Shown here one piece after another: positions 8,113 through 16,058 of a DNA stretch of 64,000 nt. Below the pieces are notes generated by a model that saw nothing but the letters and a program-made list of their open reading frames with translations, was not told the origin of the DNA and ran no database searches. How positions within the stretch are numbered: position 1 is the stretch's first letter; each line of letters starts with the position of its first letter. Origin of the DNA: Butyrivibrio sp. YAB3001 (GTDB lineage Bacteria > Bacillota > Clostridia > Lachnospirales > Lachnospiraceae); assembly GCF_900112195.1 (NCBI RefSeq), contig NZ_FOKR01000007.1:136599-200598 (forward strand). The letters run 5' to 3'. A program made the translations under genes and the position numbers.

Positions 8113-8652
8113 TTATTCTAACCACTTCTCCAATCCACGGTCAGTCCAGACCTGAACCTCTACATAGCATTCCGGCCCATATTTAAAGTCCGGATTCCAT
8201 TCCTGAGGCAGCCCATACTTGTCTATGATATTCTGAATCTCTTCAAAACTGTAAAGCCTATTTCTATATTCTTTCCCATCCTTTACATTACCGCTGAAAG
8301 TAGGGTGGGAATCTCCGTAAGTGAACGAGAGCATGCTCGTATCTAACTCATCGGTATCAATTATAATGCTTGCGGTATGTTCATACCATTTTTCAAAAAA
8401 CGGCACTTCTTCCACTACCATATAATGCGGGGTGTCTCTCTCAGGTCTTCCACCGATTTTTATAAATTCGTTTCGAAGGATTGCTTCAAAACGTCTCCGC
8501 TTCTGAAGATAATCGGATGGCCGTTTGGCCAGAAAAACATCCGGCTTATCCTTGCGAATCTGTTCCAGAACCTTTTCTCCATCCTCATCAGATAGATCAG
8601 ATATACTCCGAAACGGACCTTTTTCTCTTTCATAATAATGATATAATCTCAT
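8113..8652 (-). CDS. conserved hypothetical protein of Lachnospiraceae
   Basis: 179 residues starting MRLYHYYEREKGPFRSISDL. SFTYGDSHPTFSG and YGLPQEWNPDFKYGPECYV stand out as well-ordered motifs. I recall related proteins in Lachnospiraceae but know no function. ATG 8652 is preferred to an in-frame start 54 bases upstream because similar proteins begin MRLYHYY, and because the 37-codon frame upstream ends just before it. No membrane segments. Expected cytosolic. Confidence 0.65.
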   Translation of the reverse strand: MRLYHYYEREKGPFRSISDLSDEDGEKVLEQIRKDKPDVFLAKRPSDYLQKRRRFEAILRNEFIKIGGRPERDTPHYMVVEEVPFFEKWYEHTASIIIDTDELDTSMLSFTYGDSHPTFSGNVKDGKEYRNRLYSFEEIQNIIDKYGLPQEWNPDFKYGPECYVEVQVWTDRGLEKWLE

Positions 8653-8653
8653 G

Positions 8654-8767
8654 CTACTCTCTTGGCTTACCCCCCTCTTTTCCCCAGAATTCAATCCAAT
8701 ACTCATCCCGAAAAATTGCGTTTGTTATGGGCGCACTACTGAAAGTTAAATTATTCTTTATGTCCAT
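8654..8767 (-). CDS. possible 37-residue protein
   Basis: The frame MDIKNNLTFSSAPITNAIF, then RDEYWIEFWGKEGGKPRE, ends 1 base before the start of the next gene. The composition looks coding-like. No convincing ribosome binding site was seen, so it may be a remnant of a longer gene. Confidence 0.35.
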   Translation of the reverse strand: MDIKNNLTFSSAPITNAIFRDEYWIEFWGKEGGKPRE

Positions 8768-8901
8768 AATGATGTTATAAACATCGGTGAAGCATCCTTA
8801 CTCCTTTCAAATCCACAATTCCCATAACGTTGTTTTTCTTCGAAATGTTTTATTCCCACAAATTTTCAGCCCCTAATACTTCAGTTTATAATTTAGTTTT
8901 T

Positions 8902-9369
8902 TCACCGCATCAAATTGGTCAAGCCCATTACCAATTTACATTGAATGTATCGAGCATATTCCTGCACTAGCTGAAGAAGTCCTCTTCCGTCACATAGAAG
9001 ATGATGAGTTATAAAAAGAACTCTCGTTCCGCTCTCGGAAGGATAAGCAAAAGCCTTAAGCAATGCTTCCTTTTGAACATTCCAACCGGCTGAAGATACC
9101 GCCTCGTAATCAGTCTGCCAGTTATCGTTTGCTTTTTTTACCGTTACTGGGATTTCAAGTTGCGATTGCTCCTCATAATATATCCTGTAACTTCCCTGCT
9201 CCTTGGCTATCAGACTTCTCATAAGCGGATGAGCTGATTTTAGAACACCTATGCTCTCGATGATCCTGTTCTCACCAAACTCTGCCCCAATCTCTGCCAC
9301 GATGCCAAAGTGCATGTTCGGACACATATAGTGCGCCCTTTTCGTATATAAGTATTTTCTATCTGACAT
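8902..9369 (-). pseudogene. condensation-domain (acyltransferase-like) protein, truncated
   Basis: 155 residues starting MSDRKYLYTKRAHYMCPNMH. It contains ITHHLLCDGRGLLQ, the HHxxxDG catalytic motif of NRPS condensation domains and alcohol acetyltransferases. Full family members run to about 430 residues. This one stops 20-30 residues after the motif (KLVMGLTNLMR), so the C-terminal half is missing. It lies in a stretch with several truncated genes. Activity is unlikely because the second half forms the active-site tunnel. Confidence 0.7.
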
Positions 9370-9447
9370 GGGTTTATCTTTCCTTTATTTATCCTATCAG
9401 TTCGATTATCTATACTAACAAACGCCTTAGTCAATATTTATTTTATC

Positions 9448-9567
9448 TTAAATCATAGTATCCATTTTTGCTACAAGTCTTTCCTTTGGAACTGCGCCCA
9501 TTTCATCATCATAAAGATACGGATTATTATATACATAGTAAAAGCAGCGTACAATCCGTGATTCGAA
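9448..9567 (-). pseudogene. possible decayed coding segment
   Basis: A 39-codon frame without a start codon reads FYYVYNNPYLYDDEMGAVPK near its end, which has coding-like composition. A hairpin (9544-9578, arms GCAGCGTA/TACGCTGC) overlaps its 5' end. I cannot assign a family. It lies upstream of the truncated condensation-domain gene. Confidence 0.2.
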
Positions 9568-9728
9568 TCATACGCTGCCAAATACATTCCTTTTTGTTCT
9601 TAGACGTACCATAATAATCACTAAGATGGTCCAACCCTGCATCAAAGTAGACTGTTCCCAGAATATCAAGCTTAAACCGTCTCAGATTTCAGATCAACAA
9701 CGCCTACTATGAAGAACAAGACAGCGCA

Positions 9729-9768
9729 AAAGGGCCGCGCACTAATAGTTTAGTGCGACAGCCCCTTA
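9729..9768 (-). terminator. terminator after the CBM protein gene
   Basis: A long hairpin with arms ending GCGCACTAA and TTAGTGCG around a 4-base loop, followed on the minus strand by TTTTG. It lies 6 bases after the stop at 9774. Confidence 0.75.
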
Positions 9769-9773
9769 AAGTC

Positions 9774-11492
9774 TTATCTATAACTGTATTGAATCAATTC
9801 GTTCACTTCATGAAGCCCATCTGCGTCAATATCAAATACATACCATGCATTACCGCTGCCGCTTGTAGGAACTTCAAATGTGTCCACAAGAACGCTTCCC
9901 TTGTATGCGTTGACGGTTGCTCCTGATTCTGCTATCACAGGGGTGCCGCTGTAGTTATAGGCAACATACTTAAGCGTTTTTCCTTTAAAGTATTCGTTGT
10001 CGATATCTATAGTTATAGTTTCCGGTCCTAATCCGCGGGTATTATCAACATCTAAAGTTACTACAACTTCGCCGCTGCTGCTAAGTTTTTTCTTTGTGTA
10101 GTCAACGGTGGCGACCTTTCCACCATCCTCCCCATAAATATCCAGATGCGAATCCAGATCTTTGGGAGTAGGATTCCATGTGAGTACTATTCTGTACTGT
10201 CCTTCAGGAAGCACCGGTGAAATAGCCATTACTACAGGTTCTATTGATTCCTGCTCCACTGCGGTAACGTTAAAGTATCCGGTAATGAAACCATCGATTG
10301 ATACTTCTGCAGTGTAATCTCCTTCCTTTACAGCAAACTGTACATCTCCATTTTCAGTTGAGACTGCTTCTGCAATGAAGTCACCTTCCTGATTGTCTTT
10401 ACCTTCACGAAGCCTTACAACAGCACCTTCAATTGAAGATCCCTTTACAGCATTTATAACACGTCCATAGATTGCGAGAATAATTGCTTCAGCCTCTTCT
10501 GAATACTTTGTCAGCACATAGTCATTTATCTGCGCGGAGGAATCTACTGTAACATCCGGATTATCCCAGGGAGCAACTACGTTGAATCCGAAAGATACAG
10601 ATTCTCCTGCCGGAATATTCTGATTGTAAACTGCATTCTTTATAACATATCTTCCGTTCTCGTGCTGTTCGATAATGCCGTTCCATATCTGTGTGATTTC
10701 GTTGGCAAAATCAAATTCAAGTCCCCAGTCCTCAATAGTCTTGTCAGTATTGTTCGTGATAGTTACCTGGCCTGTGAAGCCTGTCTCCCAGTCTGCTATA
10801 ACTTCATAAGTGACTGTGTAGTCTTCTTCTTGCGTATCTTTCTTGGCATTCAGGTTTTTAAAATCAGTGGGTTCGCCATTAAAAGCTGCACCAACGCTGA
10901 ACCCAAAGAATACAGATCCGCCAACCGGAATATCCTGATTCCAGCCGCAGTTATTAATAACAAACACGCCGTTTTCATGGCTTTCTACAACGCCGTTCCA
11001 GATTGTTGTAAAATCTGGAGCGTCATAGGCCATGCTCAGTTTCCAGTCTTCGATAACCCTATCGCTCGTATTCTCGATAGTAACACCTGCATTGTATCCA
11101 TCTCCCCAATCTTCAAGGAGAGCAAATGTAACCTTGTATTCGGAATCTGCAGATTCTTCTGCTGCAACAGGTTCTTCTACTACAACAGGCTCTTCAGGGA
11201 AAACTTCCGTCTCTTCTTCGGGTGCTTCTGGCAGCACGTATGTTACTTTAGACTCCTCAGTAGGAACGATAGTTGTGTCCTCCTCATCAGAAGTAATTGC
11301 TGCGTCCTCCTCATCAGAATCGATAGTTGCGTTCTCCTCATCAGAAGTAATTGCTGCGTCCTCCTCATCGGGGGCGATTGTAACATTCTCTTCACCGGGC
11401 AATTCTTCAGCAAAAGAATTGAATGAGATCATGTTAAAAGACATTGCTACTACTAATAACGCCGAAACCAAAACACTCTTTTTCTTGAACAT
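9774..11492 (-). CDS. secreted protein with two CBM2-like modules, carboxypeptidase-regulatory-like and DUF2135-like domains
   Basis: 572 residues with a Sec signal peptide (MFKKKSVLVSALLVVAMSF, cleavage near FAEE). An acidic linker follows with about four 9-residue repeats (SDEEDAAIT type). Two CBM2-like modules come next (VTFALLEDWGDGYNAGVTI, WKLSMAYD; and VTYEVIADWETGFTGQVTI), each with the Trp-rich pattern WGDGYNA/WETGFTG and an IWNG core. Then a carboxypeptidase-regulatory-like beta fold (IYGRVINAVKGSSIEGAVV) and a C-terminal DUF2135-like domain (LTWNPTPKDLDSHLDIYG). No catalytic domain is seen. The modules suggest binding to plant cell wall. No LPXTG or SLH anchor visible. Confidence 0.8.
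   Translation of the reverse strand: MFKKKSVLVSALLVVAMSFNMISFNSFAEELPGEENVTIAPDEEDAAITSDEENATIDSDEEDAAITSDEEDTTIVPTEESKVTYVLPEAPEEETEVFPEEPVVVEEPVAAEESADSEYKVTFALLEDWGDGYNAGVTIENTSDRVIEDWKLSMAYDAPDFTTIWNGVVESHENGVFVINNCGWNQDIPVGGSVFFGFSVGAAFNGEPTDFKNLNAKKDTQEEDYTVTYEVIADWETGFTGQVTITNNTDKTIEDWGLEFDFANEITQIWNGIIEQHENGRYVIKNAVYNQNIPAGESVSFGFNVVAPWDNPDVTVDSSAQINDYVLTKYSEEAEAIILAIYGRVINAVKGSSIEGAVVRLREGKDNQEGDFIAEAVSTENGDVQFAVKEGDYTAEVSIDGFITGYFNVTAVEQESIEPVVMAISPVLPEGQYRIVLTWNPTPKDLDSHLDIYGEDGGKVATVDYTKKKLSSSGEVVVTLDVDNTRGLGPETITIDIDNEYFKGKTLKYVAYNYSGTPVIAESGATVNAYKGSVLVDTFEVPTSGSGNAWYVFDIDADGLHEVNELIQYSYR
11268..11376. repeat. 27-bp tandem repeat encoding the acidic linker
   Basis: About four imperfect 27-bp units (core CCTCCTCATCAGAA on the plus strand) encode SDEEDAAIT-type repeats of the CBM protein. 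Copy number could vary by slippage. Confidence 0.75.
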
Positions 11493-11654
11493 AATATACC
11501 CCTTCTACAATACTTAATTGTCAGTTTAGGCAATATCACAGCGCCGGCAGAAGTGATATCACCAAAAAGAAGTATACCAATAAAATATATAATATGCAAT
11601 TAGCAGTTATAATAATTACGCATTTTCGTGATTTTTGTAATTTCGATCAATTCG

Positions 11655-12014
11655 TTATTTTTTTCTTTCTTGGGCAACGCCATTGATGCAAGCAAAAAGG
11701 AACTCTATCATCATGGAGAAATACTTATTGGCCAGATCATTTTTCTTTTCCCCAAGCGTCTTCGCCACAAGCGCTGTTCCCCCTGAACCAAACATAAGTC
11801 CCAAGGCTCCAAGGATCATAAGCGCCGGCATGACGATATTTATGGCAGCAAATGCGTTTTTCCCTACAAAGTTAGAAACAAACAGTCCATCAACAACACC
11901 ATATATAGAAGTAAAAACTACCATTGTCATTGATGGGAAGCAGTATCTCAGTAATCTTTTATAATCAAAGTGATCAGCAAGCTGTATCACATCCTTTTCT
12001 TTTCTCAAAAACAT
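11655..12014 (-). pseudogene. MATE family multidrug exporter, truncated
   Basis: 119 residues from ATG 12014, with GAGG 6 bases upstream. SIYGVVDGLFVSNFVGKNAF and GSGGTALVAKTLGEKK are N-terminal MATE motifs. The family has about 450 residues and 12 helices; here the frame runs into CINGVAQERKK and stops after three. It follows the marR gene by 8 bases, a MepR/MepA-like arrangement. The pump cannot be functional in this form. Confidence 0.8.
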
Positions 12015-12022
12015 ACCTAACC

Positions 12023-12460
12023 TCAAAATTTATTCATTTCATCTTCAAGTCTGCTGTTATACATTTCAAGCAGCCGGATAAGTGTTTCCTGTTCTTTTTC
12101 TGTAAAGGAGAAAAATGCCTTTCTCTCAGCCTCAAGAATAAGATCTGCACTTTGTCCCGCCATCTGTATTCCCTCTTTTGTCAGAAGAAATCTCTTTTCG
12201 CGTCCGTTTTTATCCGAAACAAACACCTTGCCTTCATTCAGGAGCTTTTTCATAGCTGAATTCACTGTCTGCTTAGGCAAAAGATATTCATCTATTATTT
12301 CTTTCTGTGTAAACCCACTTTCTGAGGCTCTAATGGCATATAGAATCATTATTGTTGTCTCAGACATTTCAAACTTTTTGGACTGCTTCTGATAAATACT
12401 GTTCAGCTCTTTGTCCAGGTTTATGAATTTCATCAGGTTTTCACTATTCTCGTGAGGCAT
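12023..12460 (-). CDS. MarR-family transcriptional regulator
   Basis: 145 residues from ATG 12460 (GGAGG 6 bases upstream). Winged-helix motifs: TTIMILYAIRASESGFTQKEI, recognition-helix region LLPKQTVNSAMKKLLNEGKV, and wing KNGREKRFLLT. It probably represses itself and the MATE gene behind it. Two TCCGAA/TTCGGA palindromes overlap its -10 box at 12481-12524. Confidence 0.85.
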   Translation of the reverse strand: MPHENSENLMKFINLDKELNSIYQKQSKKFEMSETTIMILYAIRASESGFTQKEIIDEYLLPKQTVNSAMKKLLNEGKVFVSDKNGREKRFLLTKEGIQMAGQSADLILEAERKAFFSFTEKEQETLIRLLEMYNSRLEDEMNKF

Positions 12461-12480
12461 TCTTTCCCTCCAAATAAAAT

Positions 12481-12524
12481 AATCCGAAATCAGACTTCGA
12501 TTATAATAGTCCGATTTCGGATTA
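12481..12524 (-). promoter_or_regulatory. twin MarR operator around a TATAAT box
   Basis: TCCGAAATCAGA (about 12483-12494) and TCCGATTTCGGA (about 12510-12521) flank a minus-strand TATAAT at 12500-12505. RNA polymerase and repressor sites would overlap. No good -35 was found at standard spacing. Confidence 0.65.
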
Positions 12525-12591
12525 ATATCAATATTCATTATTTCATTTATGTTCAGAGATAACGCTCCATGCAGGAACTGGAAAAGTAAGT

Positions 12592-12637
12592 ACATGCCTT
12601 ATGATATCACAGCTATATAGGCTATTCTACAGCTTTT
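12592..12637. repeat. dispersed intergenic repeat, copy 1
   Basis: A stretch of about 46 bp (core GATATCACAGCTATATAGG, then CTATTCTACAGCTTTT) closely matches 35910-35956. Both copies begin with CATGCCTT. Meaning unknown. Confidence 0.6.
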
Positions 12638-12661
12638 ACGGCTTATTTTTTGTTCCCATTT

Positions 12662-13351
12662 TTATCTGTTATTCACTGTGATCCTTCCAATTTTCAAGTG
12701 CTTAATCAGCTTTTCGTTTTTCACCACTGTGTGCTGCGGTAAAATAACGTTCTGGAAATAATCTCCATCCCCGGCAAGCAATGCGCCCGGTTCATCATCA
12801 AATCCTGAAAAATCCATGTTAAGTGCCAAATATTCGGCATATTTTGCCCCAAGATCCCGCCTGCGGATCACAGAATATATAAGAACCTCGTTAAGCCCTG
12901 TTCTCTCCCGGTTGAAGTCGCTCATTTTACTGTATAACTCAGTGGCTTCTTTAAAGGCAGTCTCTTCCTGTGATGTATTTAATGCCATTCCTGCCCTTTG
13001 AGCTTCATTGTAGTAGATGATATGGGACAGATACGTATTTATCGCCGTCTTCATAGCAAGTTCACTGATAAACTGAGAATCCAGTCCGGCTGAAAAATGT
13101 GTGTTCCACCAGTGCAGCGGATCTTCGGGATCATATAAAAGTGCCTGCTTCTGGACAAATTCTTCGGTGGTGTATATGTAATAGCCAAATTCACGTAGTG
13201 TCAGATCGTTGCCGTCCACAGAAATCACAACTTCATCCAGATGATCTTCATAATGAAAGGCAGTCGCCGTCCTATAAATCTGCGCTCCGATAATCGCAAT
13301 GATACTTGTTATTGCCAAAACAATAATGATTTTTTTCTCATTACCGGCCAT
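12662..13351 (-). CDS. membrane-anchored SurA/PrsA-like N-domain protein
   Basis: About 229 residues from ATG 13351 (GAGG 7 bases upstream). One N-terminal helix (IIIVLAITSIIAIIGAQIY) anchors it. The rest, beginning EVVISVDGNDLTLREFGYYI, resembles the N-terminal chaperone region of SurA/PrsA foldases; no PPIase domain follows. A role in folding secreted proteins is possible but weakly supported. Confidence 0.55.
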   Translation of the reverse strand: MAGNEKKIIIVLAITSIIAIIGAQIYRTATAFHYEDHLDEVVISVDGNDLTLREFGYYIYTTEEFVQKQALLYDPEDPLHWWNTHFSAGLDSQFISELAMKTAINTYLSHIIYYNEAQRAGMALNTSQEETAFKEATELYSKMSDFNRERTGLNEVLIYSVIRRRDLGAKYAEYLALNMDFSGFDDEPGALLAGDGDYFQNVILPQHTVVKNEKLIKHLKIGRITVNNR

Positions 13352-13413
13352 ATACAATCCTCTTTATGTGGAATTACCTTTATATAGACCAGAGCTCATT
13401 TCTTTAATCCATT

Positions 13414-13656
13414 TCAGGCCTGATCATCTTTAAGAAACAATTCCTGGAATTCCTTTCTTCCGGGGACCCACGCTTTCTCGTAGATGTGCGTAAAATGGTT
13501 CTTAACGGTCTGTTCTGATATTCCAAGCATATATGCTATTCTTCTGTTAGAGAATCCGGACAACTTTAGAAAGCCCAGTTCCAGCTCACGTCTTGTAAAG
13601 CCGTATTTCTGAGCAACTTTGAGATAATGCTGTTTTGTTATCTCATTTTCCATCAT
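13414..13656 (-). CDS. stand-alone LuxR/GerE-type HTH protein
   Basis: 80 residues. YGFTRRELELGFLKLSGFSN and RRIAYMLGISEQTVKNHFTH form a LuxR C-terminal helix-turn-helix, without receiver or sensor domain. It overlaps the stop of the membrane-protein gene upstream by 4 bases; two adjacent ATGs (13656, 13653) are possible starts. It may regulate its own operon. Confidence 0.75.
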   Translation of the reverse strand: MMENEITKQHYLKVAQKYGFTRRELELGFLKLSGFSNRRIAYMLGISEQTVKNHFTHIYEKAWVPGRKEFQELFLKDDQA

Positions 13657-14126
13657 TCTCCAAGATCCATTTCTTCATTCATTTTTCGCTCAGCATTTAG
13701 TCTTAGCGGAAGGAGCAGGAACTCAATAATAACCGCATACAATCCGGCCAGAAAACACACTGCCAGATTGGGGCCTATTGTTTCCGGAGTATCCAGATGC
13801 CCCATCAGAAGGATTCCTGATATGATTATTGCAAAAAGAGCTGCATGTACAGTAAGTTTCTGCGCCGCAACCACGGCCCCTATAATATTTTTAAGTTCCA
13901 GCAGACTAAATGGCTTGATGCCAACAGAAAAAGCTTTTATGAAATTCTTCCATTCCCCCATGATAAGTAATCCGGGAATAAGGATCAATACTATAAGCAG
14001 TAACGACGGAAGATCAAGGAACCAGTAGATAGCAGACATTCCATAGCTACCACCCAGAACACTAATCATGAATACCACAATAAACAGTATCATTTCTCCG
14101 ATTAGAACCAATCTTATATTTTTCAT
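13653..14126 (-). CDS. membrane protein with MotA/ExbB-like layout
   Basis: 157 residues with about four helices: LVLIGEMILFIVVFMISVLG, DLPSLLLIVLILIPGLLIMG, the LTVHAALFAIIISGILLMG region, and LAVCFLAGLYAVIIEFLLLP. The DLPS...GxxGPNLAVxxLxxLYA pattern recalls the MotA/TolQ/ExbB channel family. No stator partner (MotB) is adjacent; a LuxR-type HTH protein overlaps its 3' end instead. Family placement is tentative. Confidence 0.55.
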   Translation of the reverse strand: MKNIRLVLIGEMILFIVVFMISVLGGSYGMSAIYWFLDLPSLLLIVLILIPGLLIMGEWKNFIKAFSVGIKPFSLLELKNIIGAVVAAQKLTVHAALFAIIISGILLMGHLDTPETIGPNLAVCFLAGLYAVIIEFLLLPLRLNAERKMNEEMDLGE

Positions 14127-14240
14127 GGCAGTTCTCCTTTCAATACTCGTATCAGGTCAGATCCTCGAATAGGAAGTGACGCATCCTTCGTTCTTGATTT
14201 GAAACTACCACAAATATATACAGAATGATATAGTACCTTT

Positions 14241-14468
14241 TTATTGAGTCCTTATTTTTTGCCGTACTGCTCTAAAAGACGGATCTATAAGATTCCAGTG
14301 TTCTTCCCCACCGTAAGACCACATATTCACCTCATACATTCCATCTACAATATAGACCTTACAGATAAATTCCCAGTCCTCATCAATAGTTATTCTCCCT
14401 CCGTATGGTCCAAGAAAATCAAATATTTGATTAAGTCCTTTTAGGATATCATTGCTATTAACGCTCAT
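14241..14468 (-). CDS. 75-residue hypothetical protein
   Basis: Starts MSVNSNDILKGLNQIFDFLG and is rich in aromatic residues (DEDWEFICKVYIVDG, MWSYGGEEHWNLIDPSFR). No membrane segment or known motif. It stands alone, with about 110 bp of gene-free sequence on each side. Confidence 0.5.
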   Translation of the reverse strand: MSVNSNDILKGLNQIFDFLGPYGGRITIDEDWEFICKVYIVDGMYEVNMWSYGGEEHWNLIDPSFRAVRQKIRTQ

Positions 14469-14609
14469 GTCTCAATCCTTTCTACCAACAATCATACTAT
14501 TTATAGTCTTTCTGTATTATTAAAAAACAATTAAAATCCTCACGTGCTATTGTTCATTTATCCACAACAACTATTTCCCGCAATGAGCAACCTCCCAATC
14601 TCCCAGCCT

Positions 14610-14795
14610 CTAATAAAAATCCCGGAATTCATCATGGGACATAGTAGATGCGAGCATGCAATCTATATAGCCTTTGCCCGCATAGAGCATATCGCATACT
14701 CTTTTTTCTTCTTCCGTTTTTGCAACTTCCTCTTTTTGCAGGGCATAGAAGCCATCCCCAAGGAGTTTCAAAACTAATATCAAGATGCTCTCCAT
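14610..14795 (-). CDS. 61-residue hypothetical protein of the island
   Basis: Begins MESILILVLKLLGDGFYALQ and ends MSHDEFRDFY. It is helical and acidic after the first 20 residues. It starts 9 bases after the stop of the 51-residue gene upstream, so it is the last gene of a four-member unit behind the motif at 15986. Unknown function. Confidence 0.45.
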   Translation of the reverse strand: MESILILVLKLLGDGFYALQKEEVAKTEEEKRVCDMLYAGKGYIDCMLASTMSHDEFRDFY

Positions 14796-14803
14796 GCCTA
14801 CTG

Positions 14804-14959
14804 TCAGATATCAGCCTCGCAAAAGCCATACTTGGCACGTTGATAAACATGTTTAGCATTTTTTATCCATCGCTTCACCTTGTTCGTAGGTTTTTCGTGA
14901 AGCCTTTGATACCGGGTAGTTTCTTCAAAGCAGGAATTTCCCCGTTTGATTTTACTCAT
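14804..14959 (-). CDS. 51-residue basic hypothetical protein
   Basis: Begins MSKIKRGNSCFEETTRYQRL and is rich in Lys and Arg, so nucleic-acid contact is possible. GAGG lies 8 bases before ATG 14959, and it follows the 14976-15623 gene by 16 bases. Unknown family. Confidence 0.45.
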   Translation of the reverse strand: MSKIKRGNSCFEETTRYQRLHEKPTNKVKRWIKNAKHVYQRAKYGFCEADI

Positions 14960-14975
14960 ATCCAGGTCCTCTTCT

Positions 14976-15623
14976 TCAGCCTCTATTCCCATAGGCAATA
15001 AGCCAAGAGGCCACGTCGCCATTTCTTAAGGTTCTATCATAATGAAACTGATCCAGACTAATAAGCATTTCCTCAAAGCCACGTTCAAACATCAGATCCT
15101 CAGGATCAATGATATCCATTAGCGGATATACCATGCTGACGCACTTTTCCAAGTCACCCGTAGCCTCGATCCATCCTACACGTTTATCCCTCAAATATGA
15201 AAGATGCTCATACAGGGCTCTACTTACATCATCCTTAAGATTAATGTTGGCCTGCCTGTCTTTTTCTTCCTTAGCAACAATTCTCCTCGCCAAAAATGTC
15301 ATCTTATTTCCATGGCCTTCCTCTTCATAGAACGCGGAGATTGCATAAACCTTTCTTGGATCAAAGCCACTTTCAGATAATTCCATCTCTCCATAATACG
15401 AAATGTACCAGGAGTAACCGCCATATATGAAAAGATCTACATCCAATGGTGTCAGATTTCCATCTAAGATTTCAGAAGTACTAGGGACGATCTTAAACAG
15501 CGGGTCCGAAACCTTGTACACGCCATCATCCAGAACAAAGTGCTTTCCTAAAACTGCTCTTAGAGACAGATTCTCTAATGAACAGGTAATGAATTTGTCT
15601 TTTGATTTGATTAGTTTCCTCAT
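14976..15623 (-). CDS. 215-residue hypothetical protein of the island
   Basis: Begins MRKLIKSKDKFITCSLENLS from ATG 15623, with AGGAG 10 bases upstream. A longer frame upstream has no ribosome binding site. It has no membrane segments or recognised domain; DLFIYGGYSWYISYYGEMEL is its most distinctive segment. It belongs to the unit behind promoter motif A (15986-16012). Confidence 0.55.
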   Translation of the reverse strand: MRKLIKSKDKFITCSLENLSLRAVLGKHFVLDDGVYKVSDPLFKIVPSTSEILDGNLTPLDVDLFIYGGYSWYISYYGEMELSESGFDPRKVYAISAFYEEEGHGNKMTFLARRIVAKEEKDRQANINLKDDVSRALYEHLSYLRDKRVGWIEATGDLEKCVSMVYPLMDIIDPEDLMFERGFEEMLISLDQFHYDRTLRNGDVASWLIAYGNRG

Positions 15624-15846
15624 ATATCCATGTCTCCTAAGCATTAGTATAGAATGCTTGTCGGACAAATGCTGTCCATGCAGTAATGAGAATTGGCATG
15701 TATAACCGAACTTCCATGCCACCTCCACGAAGAAGGAAGTTTTTGGCACATAGGCAGTGAAGTTGTAAATACTGAAGGGGTTTGTTGAACAATAAACCAT
15801 ACATAATAACAAATAACAGAATAATCATTGTCACTAACATTTGAAC

Positions 15847-15921
15847 CTAACACAAACAGCCCTTGTCTTCCTTTAGTTTCTTAATAAGCTTGTTCGCATA
15901 TGCAGATGTCATCTTTATCAT
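15847..15921 (-). CDS. 24-codon ORF, probably a truncated gene start
   Basis: GAGGAG 7 bases before ATG 15921 and the peptide MIKMTSAYANKLIKKLKEDK look like a genuine gene start. From memory it resembles the N-terminus of a widespread Firmicutes protein of about 150 residues. It stops after 24 codons (CLC) and no continuation is evident in the other frames, so it is probably a remnant or leader peptide directly behind motif A. Confidence 0.4.
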   Translation of the reverse strand: MIKMTSAYANKLIKKLKEDKGCLC

Positions 15922-15985
15922 GGAATGTCTCCTCTCTTTTCTTTATACGTTTTAAGTGTTTCTGTCGTTTTCTATACAATAACAA

Positions 15986-16012
15986 GGGGCATGCGGCTTT
16001 TTTGTCGCATGC
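15986..16012 (-). promoter_or_regulatory. island promoter motif, copy A
   Basis: Arms GCATGCGGC (15989-15997) and GTCGCATGC (16004-16012) enclose six T. On the minus strand this reads GCATGCGAC-A6-GCCGCATGC, followed 16 bases later by TATTGT as a -10. It lies 65-91 bp upstream of the 15921 start. The plus-strand FtsK gene starts 47 bp away on the other side, so the site may control both. Confidence 0.7.
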
Positions 16013-16058
16013 TATAAATTAGTATTCATTCATATAGCATTCATAAGGAGAATCAACA

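Noticed and set aside
10662..11517. Long plus-strand open frames opposite the CBM protein
   Set aside because: They mirror the minus-strand repeats and low-complexity linker, have no RBS and odd composition (Cys, Ser runs). Shadows of the real gene.
11570..11650. AATTATTA-like sequence resembling the LytTR operator
   Set aside because: Only one weak half site; no second repeat at 21 bp. Not comparable with 3217 or 7802.
14632..14859. Arg/Met-rich minus-strand frame overlapping 14610-14959
   Set aside because: Out of frame with the better supported 61- and 51-residue genes, and its composition is unlike its neighbours.
15637..15853. Minus-strand frames between the 24-codon ORF and the 215-residue gene
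   Set aside because: Cys/Tyr/Trp-rich, no RBS, overlapping frames. Could be relic DNA but not a supportable gene.
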